Positions 26,105 through 37,000 of a DNA stretch of 64,000 nucleotides are shown here, piece by piece; position 1 is the stretch's first letter, and each line of letters opens with the position of its first letter. The notes beneath the pieces were generated by a model. The model did not search any database. It was not told where the DNA came from and saw only the letters and a program-made list of their open reading frames with translations. Origin of the DNA: Chryseobacterium phocaeense (lineage in GTDB: Bacteria; Bacteroidota; Bacteroidia; Flavobacteriales; Weeksellaceae); the NCBI RefSeq assembly GCF_900169075.1, contig NZ_LT827015.1, positions 1,178,001 through 1,242,000 of the forward strand, in the 5' to 3' direction. The position numbers and the translations under genes are program-made.

Positions 26105-27451
26105 ATGAAGAAATATTTTAATTTTTCGCTGCTGCTTGCTGCTGTTTTTATTTTCATCTTGTCATGCAACCGTAATGATGATGAGGTGCCGCGTTTCCCG
26201 GATGGCAGCAGGGAATCTGTAAACCTGTGGGTACAGGACAGCATGAAAAGGTATTACTACTGGGCGGACCAGATGCCTGCCAAACCGGATTACCATCTGC
26301 CGGTGAAGGATTTCTTTAAAAGCCTTTTATCTTCCCAGGACAGGTTTTCATTTGCCGTAGACACCCAGGACCCTTCTTCTTACCCACGTTCGGTGCGGAA
26401 TATGTACGGTTTTGATTATGCCGTGATCCAGCTGGCCAACGGAAGTGTTGTAACCACCGTTAAACTGGTCATGAAAAACTCTCCTGCCTTTAATTCAGGG
26501 CTGGAAAGAGGAATGATGATTACAAAGATTAATGGTAAAGCAATCACCGCAGCGAATGCAGAAGCCCTGACCTCTTCAATCAAAGATCAGACGGTTATAG
26601 AATTAACCGTTGGGAAATGGGAAAATGACCATATTGCACAGGAGAAAAACATCACGGTGTATTACGGATATTCTTTTGAACAGCCCCTGGAATCCAAAAT
26701 ATTTGAAAAGAACGGGAAAAAGACAGGATATCTTTACATCTACGATTTCCCGGACGGCATGACGCAGGCCCTGAATCAGAAATTTGCAGACTTCAAAGCA
26801 GCCGGAATTCAGGATCTCATTATTGATATCCGCTACAATTATGGTGGCTCAGTGGCTTCAGCTGCGGCATTGTGTTCACTGATCCCTTCCGGAATTTCCT
26901 CAGCTTCACCATTTATTATTTACAAAGGCAATAAAAACGGAGGTGAGGTTAAACGGACCTTTGCGGAACAGATTCAATATGATCCGGCAGCTCTTGATTT
27001 CAATACGCTTCGTGCGAATGCCCTGGGCTTGAATAAAGTTTACATCCTGACCTCGAACAGTACGGCATCCGCATCGGAAATAGTGATCAATAATCTTAAA
27101 CCGTATATGCAGGTCCTCCAGGTTGGAGATGCTACTCTTGGTAAAGATATGGCCGGGTTCATGGTGGAAGACAAGAGAAAGCCCAAAAAGATTTCATGGC
27201 AGCTTCATCCGGTTATTTATAAGGTATTCAATGCCAATGGGGAAGGGGCATACAGTACGGGGATTTCCCCGCAGATTGCCGTCAGTGAATATGCTTCGCT
27301 GCCGTTGCTTCCTTTGGGAGATTCAGAAGAAACCCTGATTTCATCTGCCCTGAACAAAATTTATTTAAAATCAAAAGGTGATAATGCTTTGGACAAAAAG
27401 GTTAAGATTTTATTTCAGAGTGATACGCCTTCTGCAGCCATCGGAAAGTGA
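26105..27451 (+). CDS. S41-family peptidase lipoprotein (C-terminal processing protease type)
   Basis: 448 residues. The lipoprotein signal ends at FILSCNRN. An N-terminal helical part with VNLWVQDSMKRYYYWADQMP is typical of the Bacteroidota S41 group. A PDZ-like domain covers ~100-180 (SPAFNSGLERGMMITKINGK). The S41 core has YLYIYDFPDG, DLIIDIRYNYGG and the catalytic-region STASASE (Ser ~322), then VGDATLGKDMAG with a Lys. It should cleave or trim proteins in the periplasm or on the surface. Its place at the end of the receptor operon suggests substrate release or receptor processing, by inference. Confidence 0.9.
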   Translation: MKKYFNFSLLLAAVFIFILSCNRNDDEVPRFPDGSRESVNLWVQDSMKRYYYWADQMPAKPDYHLPVKDFFKSLLSSQDRFSFAVDTQDPSSYPRSVRNMYGFDYAVIQLANGSVVTTVKLVMKNSPAFNSGLERGMMITKINGKAITAANAEALTSSIKDQTVIELTVGKWENDHIAQEKNITVYYGYSFEQPLESKIFEKNGKKTGYLYIYDFPDGMTQALNQKFADFKAAGIQDLIIDIRYNYGGSVASAAALCSLIPSGISSASPFIIYKGNKNGGEVKRTFAEQIQYDPAALDFNTLRANALGLNKVYILTSNSTASASEIVINNLKPYMQVLQVGDATLGKDMAGFMVEDKRKPKKISWQLHPVIYKVFNANGEGAYSTGISPQIAVSEYASLPLLPLGDSEETLISSALNKIYLKSKGDNALDKKVKILFQSDTPSAAIGK

Positions 27452-27488
27452 ACCTCTTTTTAAAATATAATATATAAACCCAACAACC

Positions 27489-27761
27489 ATGCAGGGAATA
27501 GAACCTAAATTTCACAGCAGCCTTACCGACCGTATGGATTATTACCGCGATCTTCTCAAGAAAACGGCTGGGGATCCTCATATTTTGCCTTCTGATATGA
27601 TTTCCAGGATCTCGGAACTGAGCGAACTCTATGAAGATTATCTGGCGCAGAAAAAACAGCTGGAAAGAAGCATAAAAAATTACCGGCAATATCATGACGA
27701 TCTGCGTAAACAGCTGACTTTACAGGTGAAGGAATTAAGAAGAAAACAGCGGCAAAAATGA
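27489..27761 (+). CDS. Small coiled-coil protein
   Basis: 90 residues, highly charged, with heptad-like helices (ISELSELYEDYLAQKKQL and NYRQYHDDLRKQL) and a basic Arg/Lys-rich end (ELRRKQRQK). No signal peptide. It starts 37 bp after the peptidase gene. It could be an RNA- or DNA-associated small protein, but there is no family match I recognise. Confidence 0.7.
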   Translation: MQGIEPKFHSSLTDRMDYYRDLLKKTAGDPHILPSDMISRISELSELYEDYLAQKKQLERSIKNYRQYHDDLRKQLTLQVKELRRKQRQK

Positions 27762-27786
27762 TCTTACGGATTTTTAGCTTTTAATC

Positions 27787-27870
27787 AAAAAAATCCACTT
27801 TATCTGCAAAATCTTAGAGAATCTTTATGACTGGTATTTTATCACGCAGATAAGGCAGATTGATGCTGAT
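27787..27870. repeat. Another copy of the ATCTGC-type dispersed repeat
   Basis: AAAAAATCCACTTTATCTGCAAAATCTTAGA is followed ~25 bp later by the inverted words CACGCAGATAAGGCAGATTG. It shares CTTTATCTGCAAAATCT with the copy at ~7667-7684. Likely a fragment of the same element family. Confidence 0.55.
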
Positions 27871-27951
27871 ACACTATAAATATGAGCAATGGCTTGATAT
27901 TTTAAGAGTTAATTCATACATTTATCAGCTTAGTTCACAGGTGAGAAATGT

Positions 27952-28674
27952 ATGGGTCTTAATGGATTAGATTTTTCAGGTTATTTAGATATATTCTGGC
28001 AGTTTTCATGGCTGCAGTGGGCGATATTCAGTTTGCTGTCGAATATTCTTTTGTTCCTGTTTTCAATAGGCCTTTTTGCTTTCATTGAAAAGACATGTCC
28101 CAAACCACAGCTTCAGGAACAAAGCCATCCTGTCACCGGATCAGATTTTTATCTAAGCCTTCTCACCATTATCTGCAATAGTTTTGTTATGCTTTTAGGG
28201 GCTTTTTTATGGAAAACAGGCTGGATCAGTCTTGATGGTAATCAGTCTGTGACCTCAGTGCTTCTCGAAACGCTTGCCTTAATCCTTCTGATGGATCTGC
28301 TGATGTACTTTTTTCATTATGCAGCTCATCTGCCCTTTGTGTACAAAATGCTCCATGGAAGACATCATGAGCATGTAAGTACCAATTTTCTAAGCCTTTT
28401 TGTACTTCACCCTTTTGAAACGATAGGTTTCGGAGTCATGATCCTGGCCCTATTGATCTGCTATGACTTTTCTATAGCGTCCATTAGCCTTTATTTAATG
28501 ATCAATCTCATCTGGGGAACCATAGGTCATCTCAACAGGGAATTTTTCCCGGCCTCGTTTGATCGGCTTTTTGTAGGAACCACGAGATTTCACAATCAGC
28601 ATCATGTAACGGAAAATAAAAACTTTGGCTTTTATACTTCTATCTGGGACAGGATTTTTGGAACGTATCTTTAG
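27952..28674 (+). CDS. Sterol desaturase / fatty acid hydroxylase family membrane protein
   Basis: 240 residues with four to five hydrophobic helices. The di-iron histidine clusters are visible: HYAAH, HGRHHEH, GHLN and HNQHH. This eight-histidine pattern defines the membrane-bound hydroxylase/desaturase superfamily, which inserts hydroxyl groups or double bonds in lipids or carotenoids using O2. The lipid target is unknown. It is preceded by repeat DNA and has no operon partner. Length is typical. Confidence 0.92.
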   Translation: MGLNGLDFSGYLDIFWQFSWLQWAIFSLLSNILLFLFSIGLFAFIEKTCPKPQLQEQSHPVTGSDFYLSLLTIICNSFVMLLGAFLWKTGWISLDGNQSVTSVLLETLALILLMDLLMYFFHYAAHLPFVYKMLHGRHHEHVSTNFLSLFVLHPFETIGFGVMILALLICYDFSIASISLYLMINLIWGTIGHLNREFFPASFDRLFVGTTRFHNQHHVTENKNFGFYTSIWDRIFGTYL

Positions 28675-28971
28675 TAAATACGGATAACATTTTCTAATCT
28701 ATTCATTTTTTATTTCATCGCAGTTTGTTGATTTAAATTTTTTATTGACTACTGGAAAATATTTATGTATTTCAGTTGATGATTTTTTATACGTCATCTT
28801 CTGTCGCTTTGCCTTTATATCTTTGTTTTACAGAAATCAAATAGGCAGAAAAAGACACCGGTAAGTGATCTTTTCTGTGTTAAATCTCATTAAAGAGACT
28901 TGTGGTGTGTTAAAAAAAGTTAAATTTACCACGAAATAATAAAAACTAACCTTAAACTAAAACATAAGCAG
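28675..28971. other. Intergenic region before the Rhs locus
   Basis: ~300 AT-rich bases. TATCTTTG at 28818-28825 fits a -7 element, but no -33 TTG at the right distance was found. This is the likely promoter region for the T9SS/Rhs gene run. No gene seen. Confidence 0.5.
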
Positions 28972-30591
28972 ATGAAGAAATTCTATGTTGGTGCATATAC
29001 TTTATGCACGCTTGTTGGGCTGTCTGCCCAGGAAGTATTGTGGCAGAAAGATATCAAATCTTCTACCCAGGATTTTTTAAGCCAGGTAACCACAACTATT
29101 GATCAGCAGTATCTGATAACCGGAAGTTCTATTCAGACAGGTTCCCTTCGAGAGCCTCAGGGAACAGGAAAGCAGAATAATGGTTACGATTTTCATTTAG
29201 TAAAACTCAATCAACAGGGTGAGCAGGTCTGGGAAAAATATTTCTCCGGACAAAACCACGATTATCTTTCCGCTTCTGTAGCAACTCAGGAAGGAGGATT
29301 CCTGATTGCAGGAACTTCTTACTCTGGAAAAGGTCTGGATAAAAAAGAAGATTCCAAAGGAGGAGCGGATATCTGGCTGATCAGACTGAATGAATTTGGA
29401 GATGAATTATGGCAGAAAACTTTAGGATCAGCATCTGATGAGGAAGCAAGATCGGTTATTCAGACTACAGATTTTGGATTTTTTGTCGCTGGTAATGTAC
29501 AGAACTCTTCAAAAGGTTACGGATCAAAAGATGTTTTGATTGTAAAGCTTGATAAGGACGGTAAAATTGTGTCAGAATCCGTATTTGGAGGAAAAGGATT
29601 GGATGAAGTAGAGAAAATAATTCCAACCAGAGATGGCGGTGCTTTGTTGGGGATCTATTCCAGAAGTAATGCTGTACAAAGTAAAATGTCTAATGTACAA
29701 AGTACAGGCAGCACCAATACACCCGACACCCGACATTTTACCTCTGTACAAAAATCTTCAGATAACTTCGGTGAAGGCGATTACTGGATTGTAAAACTTG
29801 ATAAATCCGGAAAAACAGAATGGGAAAAGAACTTTGGAGGAAAAGGAGATGATCATCTGAGAACACTGGCTTTAACATCAGCAGGATATTTAATCGCTGG
29901 AGAATCCAGATCCGAACGATCAGGGAATAAATCGGTTGGAATTGAAGAGGGAACGGACCTGTGGCTGATTTCCTTAAATGAAAGAGGTGAAGAGATCTGG
30001 CAGAAATCTTACAATTTTGGGAACCGTGATATTCTGATGGGAGCGAGCGTGCTTCATTCCGCAGATGATAAGTCTTCTAAAGGAATTCTTTTAGGCGGTT
30101 ATACCCAGGCTGAAGTAAGGATTGAGGCAGAGGATGAAACCTTCTGGATGCTGTATCTGGATCAGGAGGGTAATGAACAATGGAGAAAACATGTAAAAGG
30201 AGAATCCAGAAAAAGAGAAGAGAGACTTTCGGATATAAAACTGAACAGGGATGGCTCAATTATTCTTGCAGGAACCAGTGCAGAGGAATTAGGAAAAGAA
30301 AACTGGAAAATTGTGAAGCTGGGAGACAGTCAGATCAATAAGCTGATTGAAAAGCAGGATATTAAAATCTATCCGAATCCGGTTTCAGAGTATGCTTATG
30401 TGGAAATAGGTTTCGAATTCAAAGAGGCTGATATTTTATTGTATGATATGGGCGGAAGACAGCTTCAGAGCTTGAAGACTAAGAATAAGGTGACGAAAAT
30501 AAATACACAGAATTTGGTTCAGGGGGCATATCTGGTGACGATAAAGACGGATACGAATAAAACGGCGAATGCTAAACTGATTAAAAAATAA
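28972..30591 (+). CDS. T9SS-sorted repeat protein at the head of the Rhs locus
   Basis: 539 residues. A signal peptide (KKFYVGAYTLCTLVGLSAQ) is followed by about six imperfect repeats built around WQKDI / WEKYFSGQNHDYL / LWQKTLGSASDEEA / WEKNFGGKGDDHL, each with GGFLIAGTS or similar. This is a beta-propeller-like pattern seen in Bacteroidota surface proteins. A type A T9SS tail starts at IKIYPNP and ends KLIKK. Its stop is 5 bp before the first Rhs-like gene, so the two are co-transcribed. It could help display or carry the Rhs proteins (inference). Confidence 0.88.
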   Translation: MKKFYVGAYTLCTLVGLSAQEVLWQKDIKSSTQDFLSQVTTTIDQQYLITGSSIQTGSLREPQGTGKQNNGYDFHLVKLNQQGEQVWEKYFSGQNHDYLSASVATQEGGFLIAGTSYSGKGLDKKEDSKGGADIWLIRLNEFGDELWQKTLGSASDEEARSVIQTTDFGFFVAGNVQNSSKGYGSKDVLIVKLDKDGKIVSESVFGGKGLDEVEKIIPTRDGGALLGIYSRSNAVQSKMSNVQSTGSTNTPDTRHFTSVQKSSDNFGEGDYWIVKLDKSGKTEWEKNFGGKGDDHLRTLALTSAGYLIAGESRSERSGNKSVGIEEGTDLWLISLNERGEEIWQKSYNFGNRDILMGASVLHSADDKSSKGILLGGYTQAEVRIEAEDETFWMLYLDQEGNEQWRKHVKGESRKREERLSDIKLNRDGSIILAGTSAEELGKENWKIVKLGDSQINKLIEKQDIKIYPNPVSEYAYVEIGFEFKEADILLYDMGGRQLQSLKTKNKVTKINTQNLVQGAYLVTIKTDTNKTANAKLIKK

Positions 30592-30596
30592 AACAC

Positions 30597-33503
30597 ATGA
30601 GACACTATAAATACTTTTTTTTACTGCTATTTTCCATTCATAATATCCACGCTCAGCTATCTCAGGGAGAAGGGAAAAGTTATGTAGGGAATATTAACGA
30701 AATGTTTTCGGCTGCGCCAACTTCCAATAACCTAATGAAGTTTGAAGAAGTTCCGGTTAGCCATTATACAGGGATTCCTGATATTAATATTCCATTAATT
30801 GCTATTCCGACTACTAATAAAAATGTTAAAATTGATGTACAATTAAGATACCATCCCCTGAATGCCAAGCCAGAGGATCGATCAGGAGAAACAGGCTTAG
30901 GCTGGAGTTTGATTGCAGGAGGAACAATAACCAGAACCGTAAGAGGTGGTGGGCCGGATGAGAAAACCAGAACTGTTGCTTTTTCTTCCCCGCCTAAGGT
31001 TAAATTTGGTATTTACAACCATTTTTACAACCCAACTTATAAAATAATCAATAATGATTTTACATTTAATTTTAATGACTATACATTTGATGCAGGAATA
31101 GGGAAATTTGATACGGAATATGATCTCTATCAGTATAATTTTTCAGGTTATTCAGGAAGATTTTATGTTGTTAAAAAACCAGATAATACATATGTAGTTG
31201 AAAAATTAGATAAAAACAATCTAAAAATATCATGCGGACAAATTGATTCATATGGTGCCATTCAATCATTTGTTATTGTGGATGATAAAGGAATAAAATA
31301 CTTATTTGACGCTAAAGAAAAATCACAAAAAGACATCAGTACGGTGAAAATCGGGATAAGAACAGGGGTTGGTGATTTAATACCTACCGTGGATATCGGA
31401 GATTATTTCACATCATTTCATCTGGTAAAAATCAATGATCAGAATGATATGAATCTGGTAGAATTTAACTACGATATTTTATCATTCGTTAAGTTTAAAG
31501 AAACACCTACCATAACGAGAAGGCTTGCAAGCAATGTATACTATACTGACAATACAGGTCAAAACCAGAATACGGATGGAAGTCTTCCGGGTTCATTTGA
31601 AAGTCAGACGGTTTACAACACTTCTCAGACCAGATTGCTGACCAGCATTAATGTCGCCGGAAAAGGTATAATTAGTCTGAATTACGAGAAAGGCAGGCAG
31701 GATTCCAACTATTTAGAACCGGTTGAACTTTATAAATTGAAGTCGGTTCAGTCCAATATGATAGGACAAAATTCGTCTCAGTATGTCGAAAAATATGTTC
31801 TGGATTACGACTACTCCAATGTCAATTTTCAAGCATTAAACGGGGTGGAAGAACTTAAAAAAATGTTGCTTAAAAAAGTGACCAGAACTACATCTGGTAA
31901 CCAAAATTCCGAATATCTGTTGGATTATAATACGAACTCGTCAGTTTTGAAAAAAGATGATTGGGGTTATTACATGATGGCAGGTGGTTTAAGCCTTAAT
32001 CCTGTTATAACAACCGATGTTATCAAATCCATCACATATCCTACAAAAGGAAAAGTAGTTTTCAATTTTGATGAAAATGAATTCAGTTATAATCCCACAG
32101 AATACGAAACCATGATTCCGGTAACGGGATATAATACAACTAATGATTATGAATTTAGTATTAACTTTGGACAGTTCAGTAATCTTTATAAACAGGAATT
32201 TTTTTCTATTCAGTCTGCACAAACTGTTAATCTCAATCTTTTGCTGGGAAATTTGATTTATTATAACTGGAAATTTCAGATTTTCAAAAAAAATGCAGAT
32301 AACACTTTTACGCCGGCAGTTTATACTTTCCAGTATTCTGCCCAGACCTGTAACAAGCCTCAGCCACCAGCATGTCCCAACCTGAATCCTAATCCAAACG
32401 GAGAGATTATCTCAGAATTTAATCCGGGTGTTTATTTAGAACCGGGAGTTTATTATGCCTCATTAAGCGGTGATTTTGGTTTTTCTACTCCAGGAAATAC
32501 GTTTGATACTTTTGTTGCTCATACTTCTGAACCGTTATACGTTGACATGAAAGCTTACAAAGGAGGAGGAATAAGGATTAAGGATATAGCCTATTACGAT
32601 AGTAATTCATCCAATGCATTTGCTAAGAAATATGTTTATGATTATAAAAATATTGATGATTCACAAAGAAGCAGCGGTGCTTTAGTATTTCCACGACCGC
32701 TTTTCAAATTATCAGAAAGCTATTCATTTCAAAATACAATTAACAATCCTACCATATTGTACAGTGCGCAGTTTGCTATCACAACAGACTATAATATCCT
32801 TCCGGTACAGAAAACCCAGGGTGGTGATGTTGGGTATAAGTATGTTACTGTTGAGCAGGTTGATGGAAATAATATTAAAAAAGGGAGAACTGAATATAAA
32901 TTCAGATCGCCAATTGATTATCCGAATGAAGGAACTGTTATTGTCTCACTTCAACCTATTCCTATTCCTAATCAGGATTATCTGAGAGGCCAGCTTATAG
33001 CTGAGAAAAAATATGATTCTTCTAATCATCTGATCAGTGAAACTGTTAACACTTATATAAGTACATCATATGAGAAAAACGACGGGGTAAAACTGAAAGA
33101 TATGTATGCAAATAATATGATAGCAGAAATGTTTTCTTATCAGGGATGTCAGGACCTTTTAAATCATGGCGCAGTGAGCTGTGCCCTGACAAGCCCGTAT
33201 AAGAATTTTGAAAAATTTGGAATTACTTTACCTACACAGAAAGTTGAAACCTCCTATTTCTACCAAAATGGAGTACAGAGTTTAGTGTCTGCAACCACTA
33301 ATACGGTTTATAACACCTTAGATTATCCTACGTCAGTCATACAAAGTTTTTCAGACGGAGTAAGTAATACGGTAAATTATCAATATGCACATGAAAAAAA
33401 TAATACAAGATTGATCAATGCCAATATGATAGGCATTCCACTGGAAACGGAGAACAAAAAGAATAATAAGGTAATTAGTAAGGTAGGAAACGCTTTACAA
33501 TGA
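30597..33503 (+). CDS. Rhs/SpvB-like secreted protein, N-terminal part of a frameshifted gene
   Basis: 968 residues in this frame. A signal peptide ends near HAQLSQGEG. The next segment has YTGIPDINIPL and SGETGLGWSLIAGGTITR, close in style to the SpvB/TcB motif FGLGWSL...ITR. Then come long YD-like repeats (YVLDYDYSN, VEFNYDILSF). The frame ends with VISKVGNALQ and a stop at 33501-33503. In the +1 frame the text continues ETLYND...LPTSLSST and runs to 34011. An extra G in GTAGGAAACG (33483-33492) explains the break. The intact protein would have ~1137 residues and would form part of an Rhs cocoon. It may be truncated in this genome, or the break may be a sequencing error. Confidence 0.8.
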   Translation: MRHYKYFFLLLFSIHNIHAQLSQGEGKSYVGNINEMFSAAPTSNNLMKFEEVPVSHYTGIPDINIPLIAIPTTNKNVKIDVQLRYHPLNAKPEDRSGETGLGWSLIAGGTITRTVRGGGPDEKTRTVAFSSPPKVKFGIYNHFYNPTYKIINNDFTFNFNDYTFDAGIGKFDTEYDLYQYNFSGYSGRFYVVKKPDNTYVVEKLDKNNLKISCGQIDSYGAIQSFVIVDDKGIKYLFDAKEKSQKDISTVKIGIRTGVGDLIPTVDIGDYFTSFHLVKINDQNDMNLVEFNYDILSFVKFKETPTITRRLASNVYYTDNTGQNQNTDGSLPGSFESQTVYNTSQTRLLTSINVAGKGIISLNYEKGRQDSNYLEPVELYKLKSVQSNMIGQNSSQYVEKYVLDYDYSNVNFQALNGVEELKKMLLKKVTRTTSGNQNSEYLLDYNTNSSVLKKDDWGYYMMAGGLSLNPVITTDVIKSITYPTKGKVVFNFDENEFSYNPTEYETMIPVTGYNTTNDYEFSINFGQFSNLYKQEFFSIQSAQTVNLNLLLGNLIYYNWKFQIFKKNADNTFTPAVYTFQYSAQTCNKPQPPACPNLNPNPNGEIISEFNPGVYLEPGVYYASLSGDFGFSTPGNTFDTFVAHTSEPLYVDMKAYKGGGIRIKDIAYYDSNSSNAFAKKYVYDYKNIDDSQRSSGALVFPRPLFKLSESYSFQNTINNPTILYSAQFAITTDYNILPVQKTQGGDVGYKYVTVEQVDGNNIKKGRTEYKFRSPIDYPNEGTVIVSLQPIPIPNQDYLRGQLIAEKKYDSSNHLISETVNTYISTSYEKNDGVKLKDMYANNMIAEMFSYQGCQDLLNHGAVSCALTSPYKNFEKFGITLPTQKVETSYFYQNGVQSLVSATTNTVYNTLDYPTSVIQSFSDGVSNTVNYQYAHEKNNTRLINANMIGIPLETENKKNNKVISKVGNALQ

Positions 33504-34011
33504 TATCAGCCATTATCTTCCTACTTCTTTGAGTTCAACTGATTTAACCGGTAGTCTTGCAACCGAAGTTACTTATGACCGATATGATAATAAGGGTAAT
33601 TTACTACAGTATACAACAAAGGATGGGATTGCTGTATCGATCATATGGGGATATAATCAGACCCAGCCTATAGTCAAAATAGAAGGTGTTACTTATAATC
33701 AGGCTTTAGCCCTTCAGGGAGTAGCCAATCTTATTACTAAATCGAATGAGGATATTGATATCAGTACACAGGATACTTTCATCTCTGCATTGGATAGTTT
33801 CCGCACAAATAATAACAGATTTTCCATGACTACCTACACTTATGATCCTTTAATCGGGGTAACCAGCATTACTCCGCCGTCCGGGATCAGAGAGGTATAT
33901 GTGTATGACACTGCCAATCGACTGAAAGAAGTAAAGCAGCTGGATAAAGATGCAGCAGGAAATCCGGTATACAAAATCGTTAAAGAATACAAATACAACT
34001 ACAAAAACTAA
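33487..34011 (+). pseudogene. C-terminal part of the frameshifted Rhs-like gene
   Basis: Continues the preceding gene in the +1 frame. After the frameshift the translation reads ETLYNDISHYLPTSL, then TEVTYDRYDNKGNLLQYTTK, a standard Rhs/YD repeat. It then has IIWGYNQTQPIVKIEG, ITPPSGIREVYVYDTANRL and a YKYNYKN end common to this protein type. It has no ATG in a suitable place (only TTG at 33529), so it is unlikely to be translated alone. It stops 8 bp before the next Rhs gene. Confidence 0.8.
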
Positions 34012-34019
34012 ACACAGAT

Positions 34020-37000
34020 ATGAAAAAACTCATCATCCCCATCGGACTGCTGCTGATAGCTCATTCAGCTCATGCCCAGCTTACCCAGGGAGAAAACTAT
34101 ATTCAGTCCAAAACTTACCTGGACTACAATGGAACAACGCCTACCAAAACCTCAGAAACCGTTCAGTACTTAGATGGATTAGGCAGACCCAAACAGGTTG
34201 TTAATGTGAAAGCCTCCCCCAAAGGAAGAGATGTCGTTAATCACATAGAATATGATGGATTCGGAAGACAGGTATTAGATTTTTTACCTGTTCCACAGGC
34301 AGGAACCATGAACGGAGGAATTGTACCTTCTTCACTGGCTAATGCCAATCAACCCGATATTTATGGCTCTGAGAAAATCTATGCAGAAAAAGTATTCGAA
34401 AACTCGCCTTTAGACAGAGTTTTAGAGCAGAAACAAGTGGGAAATGCATGGAACACTAAACCCGTCAAATTTAGCTACAATGCTGTTACCGTAGCAGACC
34501 GAGTTAAAAAGTTCACCACTGTGACCACCTGGGAAAACGGTGCCACCCAATCTGTTTTGGGTGAAAACTGGCTGTATACTGACGGGCAGCTTTATAAAAA
34601 TTCTGTGAAAGATGAAGACGGTAATGAAACGGTAGAATTCAAAAATGGTCAGGGACAGCTTATCCTGGCCAGGAAAGTAATTGCTGCTGATGAATATGCA
34701 GATACTTATTATGTGTATAATGAATATAATCAGCTGGCGTTTGTTATTCCGCCATTAGCCAGTATCCGCGGTGATATTGCCACCAATACCTTAAAGCATG
34801 ATGAACTGTGCTACCAATACCACTATGACGGCAGAAACCGCTTGGTAGAAAAGAAACTTCCGGGTAAAGGCTGGGAATCTATGGTGTATGACAAGCAGGA
34901 CAGGCTGGTAGCAACCCAGGATGCCGAGCTGCGAAAAAAAGGCCAATGGATGTACACTAAATATGATCAGTTTTCAAGAGTGATCATGACCGGAATATCT
35001 CAGGCTATGGGAAGCTCTCAGGTGGTGGGAATCTCCCGGTTAGAAGAACAGAATTATGCAGACACCAAGGGCAGCAATAATGAGATCCGGCTACCTTCTG
35101 TTTCTGTGAACTACAGCGGAATGGACGTTTATTATTCTGTCAGCTCCGGTTATCCTCAATATGATAAAGTATATAATTTTCTGAGTCTTACTTATTATAA
35201 TACCTATCCGGCGGGATCACCGGCCGTTCCATCCCAGATCCTGGGAACTGATGTTTTACAGGAAAATGCTCAAAATTCTACGATAAGTACAAAAGGGATG
35301 CTTACTGCCAGTTATGTAAAAAATACCGACGCCAGTGATTATGGATGGACCAGAAACTACACGTGGTATGATATCAAAGGTCGTGCGATAGGAACCCATT
35401 CCGTTAATCATTTGGGAGGTTATACCAAGACAGAATCTAAACTGGATTTTTCAGGAACTCCACAAACTGTTGTTACCAAACATAAAAGGCTGGATACAGA
35501 AACGGAAAGAGTAATTACTGAAAACTTTACTTATGATCATCAAAACAGGCTTCTTGTCCATAAACATAAAATAGACAGCAATCCTGAGGAAATTCTGGCT
35601 CAAAATACCTACAATGAACTTTCCCAGCTAGAATCCAAGAAAGTAGGTGGAATAACATTAGGGTCTGCACTTCAGACCGTAGATTACAAATACAATATCA
35701 GAGGCTGGATGACTCAGATTAATGATCCCGCTAATTTAGGAACAGATCTTTTCGGATATAAGATTAAGTATAATCAAGTAGAAGGATTGGAAAACCCCAA
35801 CATTGATTATATGGATTTAAAAGTAAAACCGAAATACAATGGTAATATTGCAGAAATAGATTGGAAGACCTCAACTGCACCTAATGATAATCTTAGAAGG
35901 TATGGATATGTCTATGATAATTTAAACCGATTAACTGCAGGTTTTTATCAGCAGAATAATAACCCTTCTGCAAAGGAATACTTTGAGAAAATAAATTACG
36001 ATCTTAATGGAAATATTTCAAGATTGCAAAGATCTGCCGGTTTATTGACAGGCAGTACTATTGCGCTCTTAATAGATAATCTCAAATATGATTATACTGG
36101 AAACAGGCTTACAAAAGTTACCGAAGAACAGATAGGAAACAACAGTGGGTATCCGTATTTTGCGAATCATAATAACATAACTTATGATGATAATGGAAAT
36201 ATGATCTCTCACAAGGATAAGGGAATTACTGATATACAGTATAACTTTCTGAATTTAGCTAACAAATTTAGTTACTCTTATGGTAATTATTCCTATAAAT
36301 ATAGAGCTGATGGAGTTAAGATAGAAAAAGAATCATATTTTATAATTCCGAACGAAACATACCGGGTTCATTATATTGATACATTTCAATATTCTGATTA
36401 CAATGATAATAAAACTTTTGGTCTTGATTTTATTCCGACCTCAGAAGGTTATTTTAGTTTTAGAAATAATCAGTATATTTACAATTATACAGATCATTTA
36501 GGAAATGTAAGACTAAGCTATAATTTAAATAAGGAAACATCCCATTTAAATATTACGGAAGAAAATAATTATTATCCTTTTGGTTTAAAGCATGAAGGAT
36601 ATAACAATCTTACCGGAGGGCTTGTGCCATACCAATATAAGTACAACGGCAAAGAATTGCAGGAGACAGGAATGTATGATTATGGCGCAAGAATGTACAT
36701 GCCGGATCTGGGAAGATGGAGTGTGGTGGATCCGCTGGCGGAGAAGATGACAAGACATAGCCCATATAATTATGCTTTTAATAATCCGATACGTTTTATT
36801 GATCCGGATGGTAGAATGGCTATAGAAAATGATGATGAGTTTAGAGTTGATCCAAGCGGTAAAATTACACAAGTTGAAAAAGCGGGAGAAGATGTCATCG
36901 TAATGGTGGATAAAAAAGGTAATGAAACAGGAGTAAGAGTAAATATTGGAGAAAACGCAGAATTAGCACAAGGTAATGGAAGAACACAAGCTCTAGTTGT

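Noticed and set aside
33529..34011. Independent CDS from TTG at 33529
   Set aside because: The translation upstream of the TTG in the same frame continues the Rhs repeat, so a frameshift explains it better than a new start.
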